Program-made: the position numbers and the translations under genes
Shown here: one piece after another, positions 35,903-46,994 of the stretch
Position numbering within the stretch: the first letter of the stretch is position 1
How the letters are laid out: each line of letters starts with the position of its first letter
The notes under the pieces: generated by a model
Database searches by the model: none
Seen by the model: only the letters and a program-made list of their open reading frames with translations
What the model was told of the DNA's origin: nothing
Assembly: GCA_954871525.1 (NCBI GenBank)
Contig: OX940866.1
Coordinates: 13,601,001 to 13,665,000 of the forward strand
From: Parietaria judaica
Taxonomy: Eukaryota > Streptophyta > Magnoliopsida > Rosales > Urticaceae
Direction: 5' to 3'
Length of the DNA stretch: 64,000 nt

Positions 35903-36375
35903 CGAGCGAAACTTTTGGTATTTTTTCGGCCCGTTCTTGATTTGCCGTGCCATCCAGAAAGGCAGAAACCAGCTCGGTCTCATTTCAAGAAAGTTGGATT
36001 TGTTAATCAATCATTTATTAGATAAAAAATAACCCTTTAAAGACTAAAATTATAAATTAGTAATAAATAAAATATTTTAAAACTGGGTATAACTCCTCGG
36101 AGTATAATTCTATCATTAAATTACTATGTATAATCTCGATTCTCAACATTGAAATCGGCAAGTACTGTCTCGGCCGGCCGCCACTGCATTAATCAGTGAC
36201 CGGTAAAACTCCGACACCAAAATTCAAATTCGACAACTGAAAAATAATATATACAAAGAAGCCAAAACTAGTTGGTCTTAGTCTATAATTACTCATTAAA
36301 ATAGCGAGGAAGGAACGCTTTTCGGTTTTATTGATAATAATGAAGCAAATACTCTCAAATGGAGCTCTTATAACT

Positions 36376-39300
36376 TCACTTTCCGTTATCATTGCCACCA
36401 TACTCCGTAGAATTACCGTTCCAGAAGGAATTTCTGTCCTTGTACTGTTCATCGTCTTCGTCGCGTTTCAACGTATGGATGTTGCTTCCGAAGCGAGAAG
36501 CTGTTGGTTGTCGGCTTCTGCTACCACTTCCTCCGCCCGTAGAATAAGCCCTTGGTGGTGTCGGGATGTTGTTCTGAGGCATGGCTTCCGAATCTAACAT
36601 TGGAAAGAACAAACCCCACCACTCAAATTCTCGAAAAACGTCTCAATGTAATTAAATGTTTGCGAAACATGCTTCAACAGGATATGCAAATCTTTTTTGC
36701 CCATTCTCGGCACCCAGAAGCCTTAAAGGAAAATAGATTCGCCCCCGGTTTAAATCGCGTTATTGCAGGTGTCTGGTGGTGTAGCAAATAGTACTTAAAA
36801 CATGTCAAAACTAGCCTTTAATAAGGCAAGTGTTTTGCTTAAACCTTTTACTAATTAGTCCTTAAATTATGTGTTTTATTGTATATTCATCAAGGGTGTT
36901 CGCGGTAATTGATTAGGGTTAAATTTAAGTTATATGACTATTTGTTCGGGTCAAATCACGGTACCAAAGGCTGTATGGGCATGATTGAATTTAAAGCTTT
37001 ACTTCAACAACTTATTATAGTAAATCACCATATAAAAATGCTTCTTATCTTGAAATTCAAACCAAGCATAAATTTTGACAGTGAAATCAGCAGCATATGA
37101 CAGAGAAACTTACTATTCACTGACGGCACCCGTAGATATTGTTCTGCGGAATCCGTTGAGCTAGGACCACCCCCTAGGTAGGAGAAAGGATTCACGAAAG
37201 ATAATATTCTTTTCACATAAGAAAAATAGCCAGCGTCACTCTCGTTTAAGGGCTCGACAATAGTTCTCGGATTCGATCGAGTAGTTGTTCTTTGACGAGG
37301 AACCACAATCAATGCCTGTCTGTCAAAAAGCTCCAGTTCCGATAGGGTTCTGCTGAGATCTGCATAGAAATTTTAAGAAATTTAAAGATAAAAAATCGAG
37401 CATATCCGGAACTTCCAAAACTGACTGAAGAGTATTGTTCCGATCTATAACAGAAGGATCCTCTTTTCACTGCAATTAAGATAATCTTCAACATCTTAAA
37501 AAAGGAAAGACAATTCAGAACTAACCTTGATCATCGTAAACCTTGCGAGGATACGGAATGGCAAGGTCATAAGGACCAAAAGCAGACTCTTTACGATCGT
37601 CGACAAACTGTTTTACCATTCTTAAAGTGCTCGTTACAGGAAACTTCTCTTGCAGGTTACTGCCATGAGGCATTCGGATGTTCAAGTGTACGTCACTAGA
37701 TTTATCAATTGTCTCAGTCTTCTTATCCTCTATTATAGCTTCATCCTTTAGATCTTGCACTGCTTGAACGGCTTTAGTATTATTCAGTAATTTTGGTCCC
37801 CCATGCGAAATCCGCACATCATCATCAACATAACTCTCGGTTTTACGGGATTGAGAACTATCTAAAGCCCTTGAAGACAGTCCATTAGTCACGGCATTAG
37901 GAGGCTGGTGTTCCTTACCAGATTTGGTGGACTTCCCGCTAGTAGATCCTACATTTTCAGCCTGAACTGACTTGGAAGGTGATACATTTTTAACTTCACA
38001 ACTTTTATCCTGACCATGCGAACAAAAAAAAATGTAGAAAATTAAAAAAGATTTTGAAAGTAAAAAAAATGAAGAAAGGACAACTAAACACTCTTGTTAT
38101 AAAAAGTAAATAGAAAAATGTTCAGAAATTGAAAATTCTCTTCTTAAGTTACACAAATAATTGTTTGAATTTTTTTCGTGAATCTATTTTAAAAGCATAT
38201 ACAACTCTTAATTTTTTTGTAAGTGACAGTAAACCTTAATTTGTTAAAGAATTAATACTTTAAATTTATAGCCTTTCTTTCTTCTCTAATCTTATAGAAC
38301 TTTTGGAACATATTTAAGATTTATATTTATAGTCTTTTCAATTAACGTCATTTAGTTTCCGCTTTGAGAACTCAATCAAATCCATAAAAAAAATAGCATT
38401 CAAAAACATAAATCTCGCGTATATTTAAGCTGAATAGCACACTGGATCTATGGACCGTGATTGAAGTCTATATGTACCTCAACAGTGTTTGCATCGCTTC
38501 TTTCTTTTCTTTTTTCTGGTCTAGCCTTAACTTCAGCATCCGATGATTCATTATGTTCTTTGGTTAAGGGAGGTTTCACCGAAACAGTGAAACTTTCCGC
38601 TTCAGAAGGGGCACTAGAAGCAACAACAGAAGTAGACGGTTCTGATGTCTTAGATGCAAGTGCAGCAGTGAGAACAGCGGCTGTCGAATCCTGTAATAAT
38701 CACAAAAAAATTCTTATAAGGTTTTTGTGTTGAATAAAAAGGAACGGTTATAGATTCCGGCGCAGAATCAAAACACAAACCAGTGGCATCATTGTTTAAT
38801 TGAATAACGAGAAACAAGTAATGGCTGTTCCTTCGGAAATACAACCGGAAACCCTAATCCTTACTTATTACTACAGCCCTAATTATTTAGGGTAAATTTA
38901 AATAAACAATGTATTACCTGTATATGAAGACTCAACCACACCTTCTCTAAACTAGATGCGAGGACTTCACCGCTAACAAACCCCCCTACAAAATGTAAGC
39001 AAAAACTGATGTTAGAATGTATTTTTATCTTATCGACACCGTACAAAGTAACCCGCAAGCTCAAAAAAGGATGAAATATAATACCATTTTGCCATAGTTG
39101 AATGCCATTGTATCCAACAACTGTTATACAAGGAGTTGGCATTTGTGGGACTGTGACAGTTTAAGGAAGACAACACTTCTTCGTTATTCGAAGCTAAATT
39201 ATTCACATAAGCTAAATACAAATTTTCATGGCCGTCTTTCGAGAATTCTAACATAAGAAGGAAGATAAGCACATTGACATTTAGCGCTGTAATAAGTACC

Positions 39301-40115
39301 ATATGATCTACGCCACTAACTAAAATAAGGTAGAGAGAAGCTAGCATCTGATATAAATTTAAACGATATATAAAAGACGATACACTTTTACATTGCCATG
39401 ATGGAACGACAACAAGAAAATTCAAGCCGAAAGTCGAATATTTTAGAAGGATACAAATTGCCGAAAACTGCGCAGCGTCGTTGCTTCCTTCAGAGAGATG
39501 CAACAGAATACAGTACTTTGATATTGCCTCAGCAACCTAATGAAAGGAAAAAACGCGACATAAGAACCATAATATCAATACCCAAACCCGAGCAAGAATC
39601 GAAATAATAAAATAACAAAACCTACTTTCTGATCAGTCCATGTGGAGCTTTCCAAATTACTTGACGCAACATCTTCACCTACAATCAGTAACAAACCCGT
39701 AAAGGTCAATACCTCGATTTCGAATCATCCAAAGATCTTTACATAAAAGCGCAAATCTCGCAGCAGAATGTAGAACTCGTTAAGATCATAAACTAAACAA
39801 ATCCACAAACTGACTAAATTTTTTCATATGAATAACAGAAATAACCGGACCGATCGATTCCCGGGAATCAACTCATGTAGAACTCGTTAAGATCATAAAC
39901 TAAACAAATCCACAAACTGACTAAATTTTTTCATATGAATAACAGAAATAACCGGACCGATCGATTCCCGGGAATCAACTCGGTTTTGCAACACATTGAA
40001 TTGAACACTATGTACCTGAAATATAAACGACAAAAAGTTTCCTCTGCTTCCTGGCTTCGGTGATGGCTTCAGGAACAGAGCCTTTGTAGGCAAGAGAAGA
40101 AAGAGTCCGTTCCAT
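36376..40115 (-). CDS. PUX11: UBX-domain protein, PUX11-like (9 exons, 509 aa)
   Basis: Probable adaptor that recruits the AAA-ATPase CDC48 through its UBX domain. Exons on the minus strand: 40115-40016, 39678-39626, 39536-39455, 39150-39085, 38985-38918, 38690-38478, 38009-37526, 37359-37114, 36593-36376; GT-AG throughout, 1530 nt. N-terminus MERTLSSLAYKGSVPEAITE and the words LASSLEKVW and CITVVGYNGIQLWQNG fit the UAS/thioredoxin-like domain (about residues 1-123). A Ser/Lys-rich linker covers about 124-295. The UBX domain is about 298-385 (IRMPHGSNLQEKFP, AIPYPRKVY, ELFDRQALIVVPRQR). The tail ends FGSNIHTLKRDEDDEQYKD and a Gly/Asn-rich end. The family identity is recalled from the Arabidopsis PUX11 N-terminus. 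No lesion seen. Confidence 0.88.
39768..39981. repeat. Perfect 107-bp tandem duplication in intron 1 of the UBX gene
   Basis: Two identical copies, 39768-39874 and 39875-39981, beginning ATGTAGAACTCG and ending GGGAATCAACTC. They lie wholly in the first intron, so the protein is unaffected. Confidence 0.95.
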
Positions 40116-40874
40116 GGTCTGTGTACAGATATACACCGAATCAATACGAAATCATAGCATGATCGAATATACAAATCGAATTTCAAATCACACAAACCTA
40201 ACTAGATCACAATTCTGAATTGAAACTTGATCCAACACATCAACTCAGATCAGAGAATTCATGGATCAATCGAAGAAGATGAATCAAAGAGTATCGAAGA
40301 TTCCGAACCTGAAGTCTGGTCTCGAAGAATCGGGAAGAGACGAAGCGAATGATGCTGGATTTTACTGTATGGGTCTTTGATCTTTCTAGATTCATCAAAT
40401 TTCGCCCCAAGATTTAGGAAAACTACCAATTAGGTCCTTCACTCTTTAGATATGCGCTCTATTAGGATATTTGCAGCAAAAATACTCCAAGTTTTTTTTT
40501 TTTTTTTTCGCGCAATATCAACCTTTTTTTTTTTTTGAGGAATCGCAATATGAACTTAAAGCTTATAAAAATGTCATTGTTTGGTTTACCGTTCAATAAT
40601 AATATTTACGGCATAAGTACTCAAACTTATAGAATTTTAGCGAAAAACCTTATTTTTGCGGCATAAATACATATTTCTCATAAAGTACTTTTTATCTTTG
40701 TAGCATAAACATGCAAAGCTATATTTAATATTTGGGATATTTATGATAAGAGAGAGACAGAAACGTTTTAATACTTGCAAGAATCATATTTTTTTTCTTT
40801 TCCTTCATAGATAATAAATATATCCTTATTAATAATAGGGGTATTACTATTACATTAATCTCAAGAGAAAAAGT

Positions 40875-41312
40875 TCACACGGCCTGAGGCCAATCTAGGA
40901 TCCAGTCATTCAAGCCGGCCTCGGTGTAGCCGTACACGGCGTCGACGCGAGCTCGCCACACACAATTTCTTATGCATCGCCCTTACGAATCCCTTTGCGA
41001 TTTGTAGATGTCGAACGACATTGTCGCCCCGCGATAGACGAACCTACAAAAGAAGAGCGTCGAATCAATCAAATTAACTTGGAACCTCCACGAGTAGGCC
41101 TCGTTTGCGTCCACGTCTCGGATCCCGAGGTCGTCGTCCCTCGGCTTGCAGTGCACGGTGACGGTTTCGGAAGCGTTGCTGAGGTTGTTGAGAATGGAGA
41201 CTGTGACTTTGGGCCGGTGCAGAAAACTATCTTCATTTCTTGAATGTGAGTGAATCACAAGACAGAGAAGAGTAATGCAAATAAGAGAATTTGCTCCTAA
41301 ATTTTGAGCCAT
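40875..41312 (-). pseudogene. S1-family (SPH) gene with premature stop
   Basis: Plant self-incompatibility protein S1 family: small secreted proteins found by their cysteine pattern. Starts MAQNLGANSLICITLLCLVI (signal peptide at 41312), then NLSNASETVTVHC and SQRDS. A TAA at 40983-40985 follows DS, exactly where the neighbours read DSFGK. Reading on in the same frame gives GRCIRNC, YGYTEAGLNDWI and LDWP before a second stop at 40875, so the C-terminal 35 codons are intact but unread. The frame also shows CRFVYRG at the usual second Cys. Most likely a pseudogene by one nonsense change; a short protein lacking the last two cysteines is possible but less likely. Confidence 0.8.
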
Positions 41313-42821
41313 GTTTTTGTTAGAGAGTTCAAATGATAAAGAGGTTATTATTATGTATGAGAATTTATATTTGTGCAATATATGTATATTTCCACGTGTG
41401 TATGTTTAGAAACAGTATGCCCCTCTAGTTTTTGAATATTGGTGCAATTTGATCCCTGAAGTATAATTTTTCGACAACACGGACTCTTAAGCTTTCAGAT
41501 ATAGCACGGTGCCTTATAACGATGAAGGCGATGAATTGTGTGCAAACACGCGATTTACTCGAAACTATGTTTGTCAATTAATTACCGACCGGGATTAATA
41601 TATTTAGATTAATTGTGAACCGGTCAATGAGTTCGGTTATTTAAGAACTCTTAAGATGAAAGTATATATCACATGATTTGAGAAATGTGATGAAATTTCT
41701 CATCATTTTTTTTTATTGTTAAGAGGGTAAATTTGCTACTTTTTTTAAGAGTACAAGGGGTATTGCTGCTACAACTAAAATATATTAAAAATTAATTCAA
41801 TTTTTAGTGATATTAAAATCTGGGTCAACCAGAACATAAATTCACTTTGTATGTTGTATTTATAAGGGCTCATAAATACGAAGTCAACCAAGTCATCATA
41901 AATTGAGATGACCATATGTAGTAATTACAAATAATCCAAAAGTAGTTAGGAAGGAAAAAAAAATGGAAATTGCGTTTCATGCAATTCGTTTTGTAATTGT
42001 TGGCCGGATTTTCCGACCATAAGTCCTGCCCACACGTGGCACCGGAAAAACTTTTTCTATACAATTGGCGATCACGCCCCGTACGGTGTCAAATAATCGG
42101 ATGAAGTAACACGAGTAAGCCCGACGGGGATGCTTTGTTATCTCGTCAAAGCTTGATGTCTCGTGTCATGTCACGGCACGTCGCACACTCTCATTTCATA
42201 TATAAGCATGATATGAACTACATTTCTATAAATGTTTTGGTTAATTTATAAATACTCAACTATCATCAATATTAATCGCGCAGTTTTCTCTTATAGATGT
42301 AACCACTATAAATTCACGTTCTTGCTCTCAAGCTTGATTCATTCTATTGAATTTTAACCAAGATGACAATGCGCTATCGTGGAGTAGGGACTTCGTTAAC
42401 AAAGCCGAACAACATAAAAATTACGTTTACTTTCACTAACAAAACCCTCCTTCTCATTTGTATTTCTCCAACCATACGAGTAACCAAATAAAAAATACGA
42501 GTAATATACGGGTTCAAACCACCCTTTAAAAAAAAATAAAAAATTGTGCAATAATGCTTCAGTTTTAATTTTTTTTATTGTAAATTCGAATAGAATTTTA
42601 GAATACCCCCTTAATTTTCGCTGAAATTTAAATTTAATCTTAAGCTAACTTTTCGGCGACAAACATTATATTTAACCCTCCAGATACGTAAATTCCTAGT
42701 TCCGTTACTCATGACAAACTAATTTACAATACTCAATAACGGCTTCAAAAACCTCTCTAACTTCGTAAATACAACATATATAACTAATTTATTTATAACA
42801 TACTTTGATAAATACTAATAA

Positions 42822-43291
42822 TTATGAATTGAGTCCAAGACGATGTTTCTCCTTAGGCCAGTCCATGATGATGTCCTGCAACCCATTCTCTCTGTAGCCA
42901 TACAAGGCGTCGTCGCGCATCACCCACCTGCAGTACCTCTTGCACCGCGATTTCCCAAACGAATCCCGCCATGGGTCGTACACGTCCCGCTTCACAACCA
43001 AGCCGGTTTCGAAGATGAACTTGCAGTGGTAATGGTACAAAGTGCGGACGAAGTTAGGCCGGAACTTAAACGCGTAGCTCTGGTTCACCCTTACGGCCTT
43101 GGCCTCCACAATGTACATGCTCGATCTGCACTGAATGACGACGATTTCCGAGGCATTGCTGAAGTTGTTGAAGGCCGCCGGAAAATGGAGTCCTTGCCCG
43201 GTACTGAGTGTGCCTCCTGTGCCTGCAAGTGAATCACTAGAAGAACAATGAGAGTGCAAAGGAGAGACTTTGGTCTAAGAAATTGAGCCAT
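42822..43291 (-). pseudogene. S1-family (SPH) gene with 19-bp deletion and frameshift
   Basis: Member of the same secreted S1 family. It starts at 43291 with MAQFLRPKSLLCTLIVLLV, a signal peptide nearly identical to that at 46476. Against that gene 19 bp are missing at about 43172, just after KDSIFRRP, and the frame shifts. From there the correct continuation is in another frame (NNFSNASEIVV, DPWRDSFGKSRCKRYC, LYGYRENGLQDIIMDWP to the stop at 42822). A start within the second frame at 43259 exists but would lose the signal peptide. The C-terminal half is almost the same as the intact gene at 45988-46476, so the two are recent duplicates. Confidence 0.85.
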
Positions 43292-44298
43292 GTTGGGAGA
43301 GATAGTTTGAGTTATTCTATCAATATGTTTATATATATATAATGTTGTATCTTACTATTCAATATTACTATATTAAATATTATATATATAAGGGGTTAAT
43401 GCCAAAAATTATAAAAGTCAACGAGGAACGAATTTAATGCAGGAAGTTTGTATGTAGTAGGAAAATATAAGGATATTTCTTTGCGGCGAAAATAACTATA
43501 TGTTACAAAAAATACGGTTTATCTTTTTTTCCCTATGTTTTCTTAAGTTTGACTTCATTTTTGGTTTATTCTTATCTCTGGCTTTCTGCAAATGATTTGA
43601 GCGAATAAATTAATTAAAGTAATCTCTCTAAAACGCGTGTATCGTCTCTTCGTTTGATTACCATTTTCCGTCTCCGTTGAATGACGACCTCACACTCTTA
43701 GTGCCCGACGAAAAAAACGCATCTAACATGTTGTAAACGTAGGCTGTTCTTAACTTTGTGATACTGCTAACTAATCAGTATTTTTGTTGCAATTTTGGAT
43801 AATTATTTTGTGTTTTTATTTTTATAAATGTTCAATATTGATGAGGTTATCAATCAATTTTATGTATTTTTCTGAGTTTCATAAGAATTCAAATTTATTG
43901 GGTTCAATGCACTTATATCTTCTGTATGCATTTTATCATTTTTCATATTTGTTTTCGTTCAGTTATAATAAATTTGTATTTGGTGAATTCTTCTCTAAAA
44001 ATCGAGTGTTCTTGAGAGGGCCACGAAAACTTTGTGGATGCTTCAAGTCTAATATTTGCGAACGAATCAATAAGAAAAGAAATATTCTTCATTTGAGTAT
44101 TCGTGCGTCAAATCAACAATCCTAATTCAATTACCGATTTAATGACATTCAAACAAAAGTAAGTGACAAAGCCCTAATACATATATATGAATCAATTGCA
44201 AGCTAATACAATACTCAATAATATGGCTAATGAGGAGGTAAAACAACATATAATATTGATTTATTTGTAGAATATTTCGATACATTTACTAAGAATAT

Positions 44299-44784
44299 CT
44301 ATGGATTCAAATAATGTACTGACTTAGGCCAGGCCAAGGTAATGTCCTGCAAGCCAGTCTCTCTGTAACCGTACAAAGCATCGTCGCGGGCGACCCACAG
44401 GCAGTACCTCTTGCACCGCTTTTTCCCGTACGAATCCCGCCACGGGTCGTACACGTCCTGCGTCACGGCCATGCCGTTTTCGAAGACGAACTTGCAGTAG
44501 TAGAAATACAAACCGCGAATGAAGTTAGGCCTGAACCTAAACGCGTAGGTTTCGTTCACCCTTACGACCTTCACGTTCAACACGAACTTCCTCGACCTGC
44601 ATTGAACGACGACGATTTCCGAGGCGTTGCTGAACTTACTGACGATGGCGACCGTCGTCTTCGGTCGATGGAAAATGGAGTACCCGTGGAGCGAGTTCGC
44701 CTCTTGTGGTTGCAAGTGAATCACTAGAAGAACAATGAGTATAGTAGTGTAGAGGAGAAACTTGAGTCCAAGAAATTGAGCCAT
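44299..44784 (-). CDS. S1-family (SPH) secreted protein, intact, 161 aa
   Basis: Plant self-incompatibility protein S1 homologue. S1 proteins are small secreted cysteine-containing proteins; in poppy the S1 protein acts in pollen rejection, but most SPH genes have no known role, so no function is claimed. Residues 1-30 form a hydrophobic signal peptide (ILIVLLVIH). Cysteines at about 62, 97, 124 and 128 match the family pattern. Possible N-glycosylation sites are at Asn53 (NAS) and Asn77 (NET). Conserved words are YDPWRDSYG, RCKRYCLW and DDALYGYRETGLQDI. There are no introns. It belongs to a minus-strand cluster with the genes at 41312, 43291 and 46476. Confidence 0.9.
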   Translation of the reverse strand: MAQFLGLKFLLYTTILIVLLVIHLQPQEANSLHGYSIFHRPKTTVAIVSKFSNASEIVVVQCRSRKFVLNVKVVRVNETYAFRFRPNFIRGLYFYYCKFVFENGMAVTQDVYDPWRDSYGKKRCKRYCLWVARDDALYGYRETGLQDITLAWPKSVHYLNP

Positions 44785-45987
44785 ACTTGGAGAGATAGGT
44801 TGAGTAAGGAGAAATAGGTTTATTATAAATGTAGTAATTAAATGCGTTTAATGGTTATATTATGTAATTAAATGACTAAAACACAAATAATATAAGTCAA
44901 AAGTTGTGAGGAGAGGAAGAAGACAATGAAAATAATTGTGGGTGGCTTGTCACAAAATGGTTAAATGAAAAAAGCAAGTCAAAGACATTAAACTCAAATA
45001 AAAACAAGGAAATTGAATTCAATATATTAATAGAACAAGTTATAAAAATATGGAATCAAAAGGGAATTTTGCTTTTATATATTTTTATTATAAATTTTTA
45101 TCAGAATATATTAGTTATTTTTATAATTAGCAAAAATATACCCTCAAAGTGTATTTTTTTTTTCATTTATATATATCATCCCACCATTTTATTTTTCAAA
45201 AACCTCAAAATTGTCTTTTATTTAGATTTTTGTTTTTTATATGTATATATTTTAATTTCATTTTTGACAAAAACATATAATTTTTTTTAATAAAAAACCA
45301 AGATATTGTCTAGCGTCTGTGGTAGGGCGTCTAATTTTTACAAATTAATTGAAAATGAAAAGCATAAAGGGGAATATTGACAAATTACTCTTAGATTCCA
45401 TGAATAGGAAGGAAGGCAAAATTTGCCTAATAATAATGTCGCGCTGATTTCACCTCTAAACTTTTTTGAAATGATTTTATAAAAATTATAGACCACGGAC
45501 TCTTAAATTGCAATTTTGAAATGATTTTATATATGTGTGTATATCTAAAAAAATAAGTTTTTTTTCCTCCAATAACAGTCAGTTTATCCATAAATAACGT
45601 ACACTTGTAAAATCGAACCGATAAACATCTTATCGTTAAATTCATTATTTATGAAAACTCACCGGTCAACCCTTTAATCGCGTGTGAACCAATTAAATCG
45701 AATCTTAGGTTTTTCTTCGGAAGAACTTATAAACGAGCCTCACGCGTGAATGAACGTATTTATGAATTTTCGTTTGTACTTAAAGTACTAACGACAAACC
45801 GTTTTGTCTCGGATTATTTCATTGAAATTAACGAACGATATTCAAGCAATGTGACAAACTCTCGATCTCATTCATTGTTTAAATTCATTCAAGGGCCAGG
45901 TTATTTCTTTGAAGCCATGCAAGTACAAAATTATATATTATAAATATAACTAATTTATTCGTAATTAAATAAATACAAGAATAATAT

Positions 45988-46476
45988 TTATGAATTGAGT
46001 CCAAGACGATGTCCCTCCTTAGGCCAGTCCATGATGATGTCCTGCAACCCATTCTCTCTGTAGCCATACAAGGCGTCGTCGCGCATCACCCACCGGCAGT
46101 ACCTCTTGCACCGGGATTTCCCGAACGAATCCCGCCATGGGTCGTACACGCCCCGCGTCACGACCAAGCCGGTTTCGAAGATGAACTTGCAATGGAAGAG
46201 GTACAAGCCACGCACGAAGTTGGGCCGGAACTTAAACGCATATGTATCGTTCACCCGTACGGCCTTGGCCTCCACCTTGAACAGCCTCGACCTGCAGCGG
46301 ACGGTGACGATCTCCGAGGCGTTGCTGAAGTTGTTGATTATATCAACCACCGTCTTTGGCCGACGGAAGATGGAGTCCTTGCCCGGTTCGGAGTGTGCCT
46401 CGTGTGCCTGCAAGTGAATAACTAGAAGTAGAATGAGAGTGCAGAGGAGAGACTTTGGTCTCAGAAATTGAGCCAT
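45988..46476 (-). CDS. S1-family (SPH) secreted protein, intact, 162 aa
   Basis: Intact member of the S1/SPH cluster. The signal peptide MAQFLRPKSLLCTLILLLVI ends near residue 29. Cysteines about 61, 96, 123 and 127 correspond to the family's four, and Cys12 lies within the signal peptide. Asn52 and Asn76 are possible N-glycosylation sites. The C-terminal words DPWRDSFGKSRCKRYCRW and YGYRENGLQDIIMDWP are shared with the broken gene at 42822-43291, showing a recent duplication. A copia element (46821-51289) starts 345 bp upstream of the start codon and could affect expression. No introns. Confidence 0.9.
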   Translation of the reverse strand: MAQFLRPKSLLCTLILLLVIHLQAHEAHSEPGKDSIFRRPKTVVDIINNFSNASEIVTVRCRSRLFKVEAKAVRVNDTYAFKFRPNFVRGLYLFHCKFIFETGLVVTRGVYDPWRDSFGKSRCKRYCRWVMRDDALYGYRENGLQDIIMDWPKEGHRLGLNS

Positions 46477-46820
46477 GTTTGGGAGAGATAGTTTGAGAGT
46501 AATACTATTGCATGGTATTTATATACGTAAGTGTATGAATATAATATATGTATAACTGGTTACAGCTATGACAGTTTAAGACAAAAACTATGTTCAACGT
46601 TCCAATTAATTAAAAGGGATTATAACGCTAACAAATTCTCCAGTCAACGAAGAATAATTAGTTGAATCCTTATCTTATTAAAAAATAAAAATAAAAACAT
46701 TTTTTGCTTCGTTTATCTTCTACAGTTATCTAAGTAGCAATCGGTGAATTAATGTTCAATATTACTTCAATTTTATTGAATTAGTACCGTATATATTTTT
46801 ATTCAAAGTCATGAAGTTTG

Positions 46821-46994
46821 TGTTAGAGTATAGTCTGTATAGCTGTTGTTTAAGCTTTATGTTTAGCTGTTGTTATTAGCAGCTCTAGTTATTTGGGTAT
46901 AAATACTAGATTGTAACCAAGTCATCATTAAGTCAATACAATAAGAATATTCTTTCAATTCTGTTTGGCTCTCTCTCTCTGTTGGAACTTATCA
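46821..46994 (+). repeat. 5' LTR of the 46.8-kb copia
   Basis: Starts TGTTAGAGTATAG, ends TTGGAACTTATCA. The CT-repeat is shorter than in the 3' LTR. Confidence 0.95.

Noticed and set aside
46009..46425. 138-codon plus-strand frame opposite an S1 gene
   Set aside because: Mirror of the real gene; the same occurs opposite the gene at 42822 (42843-43232).
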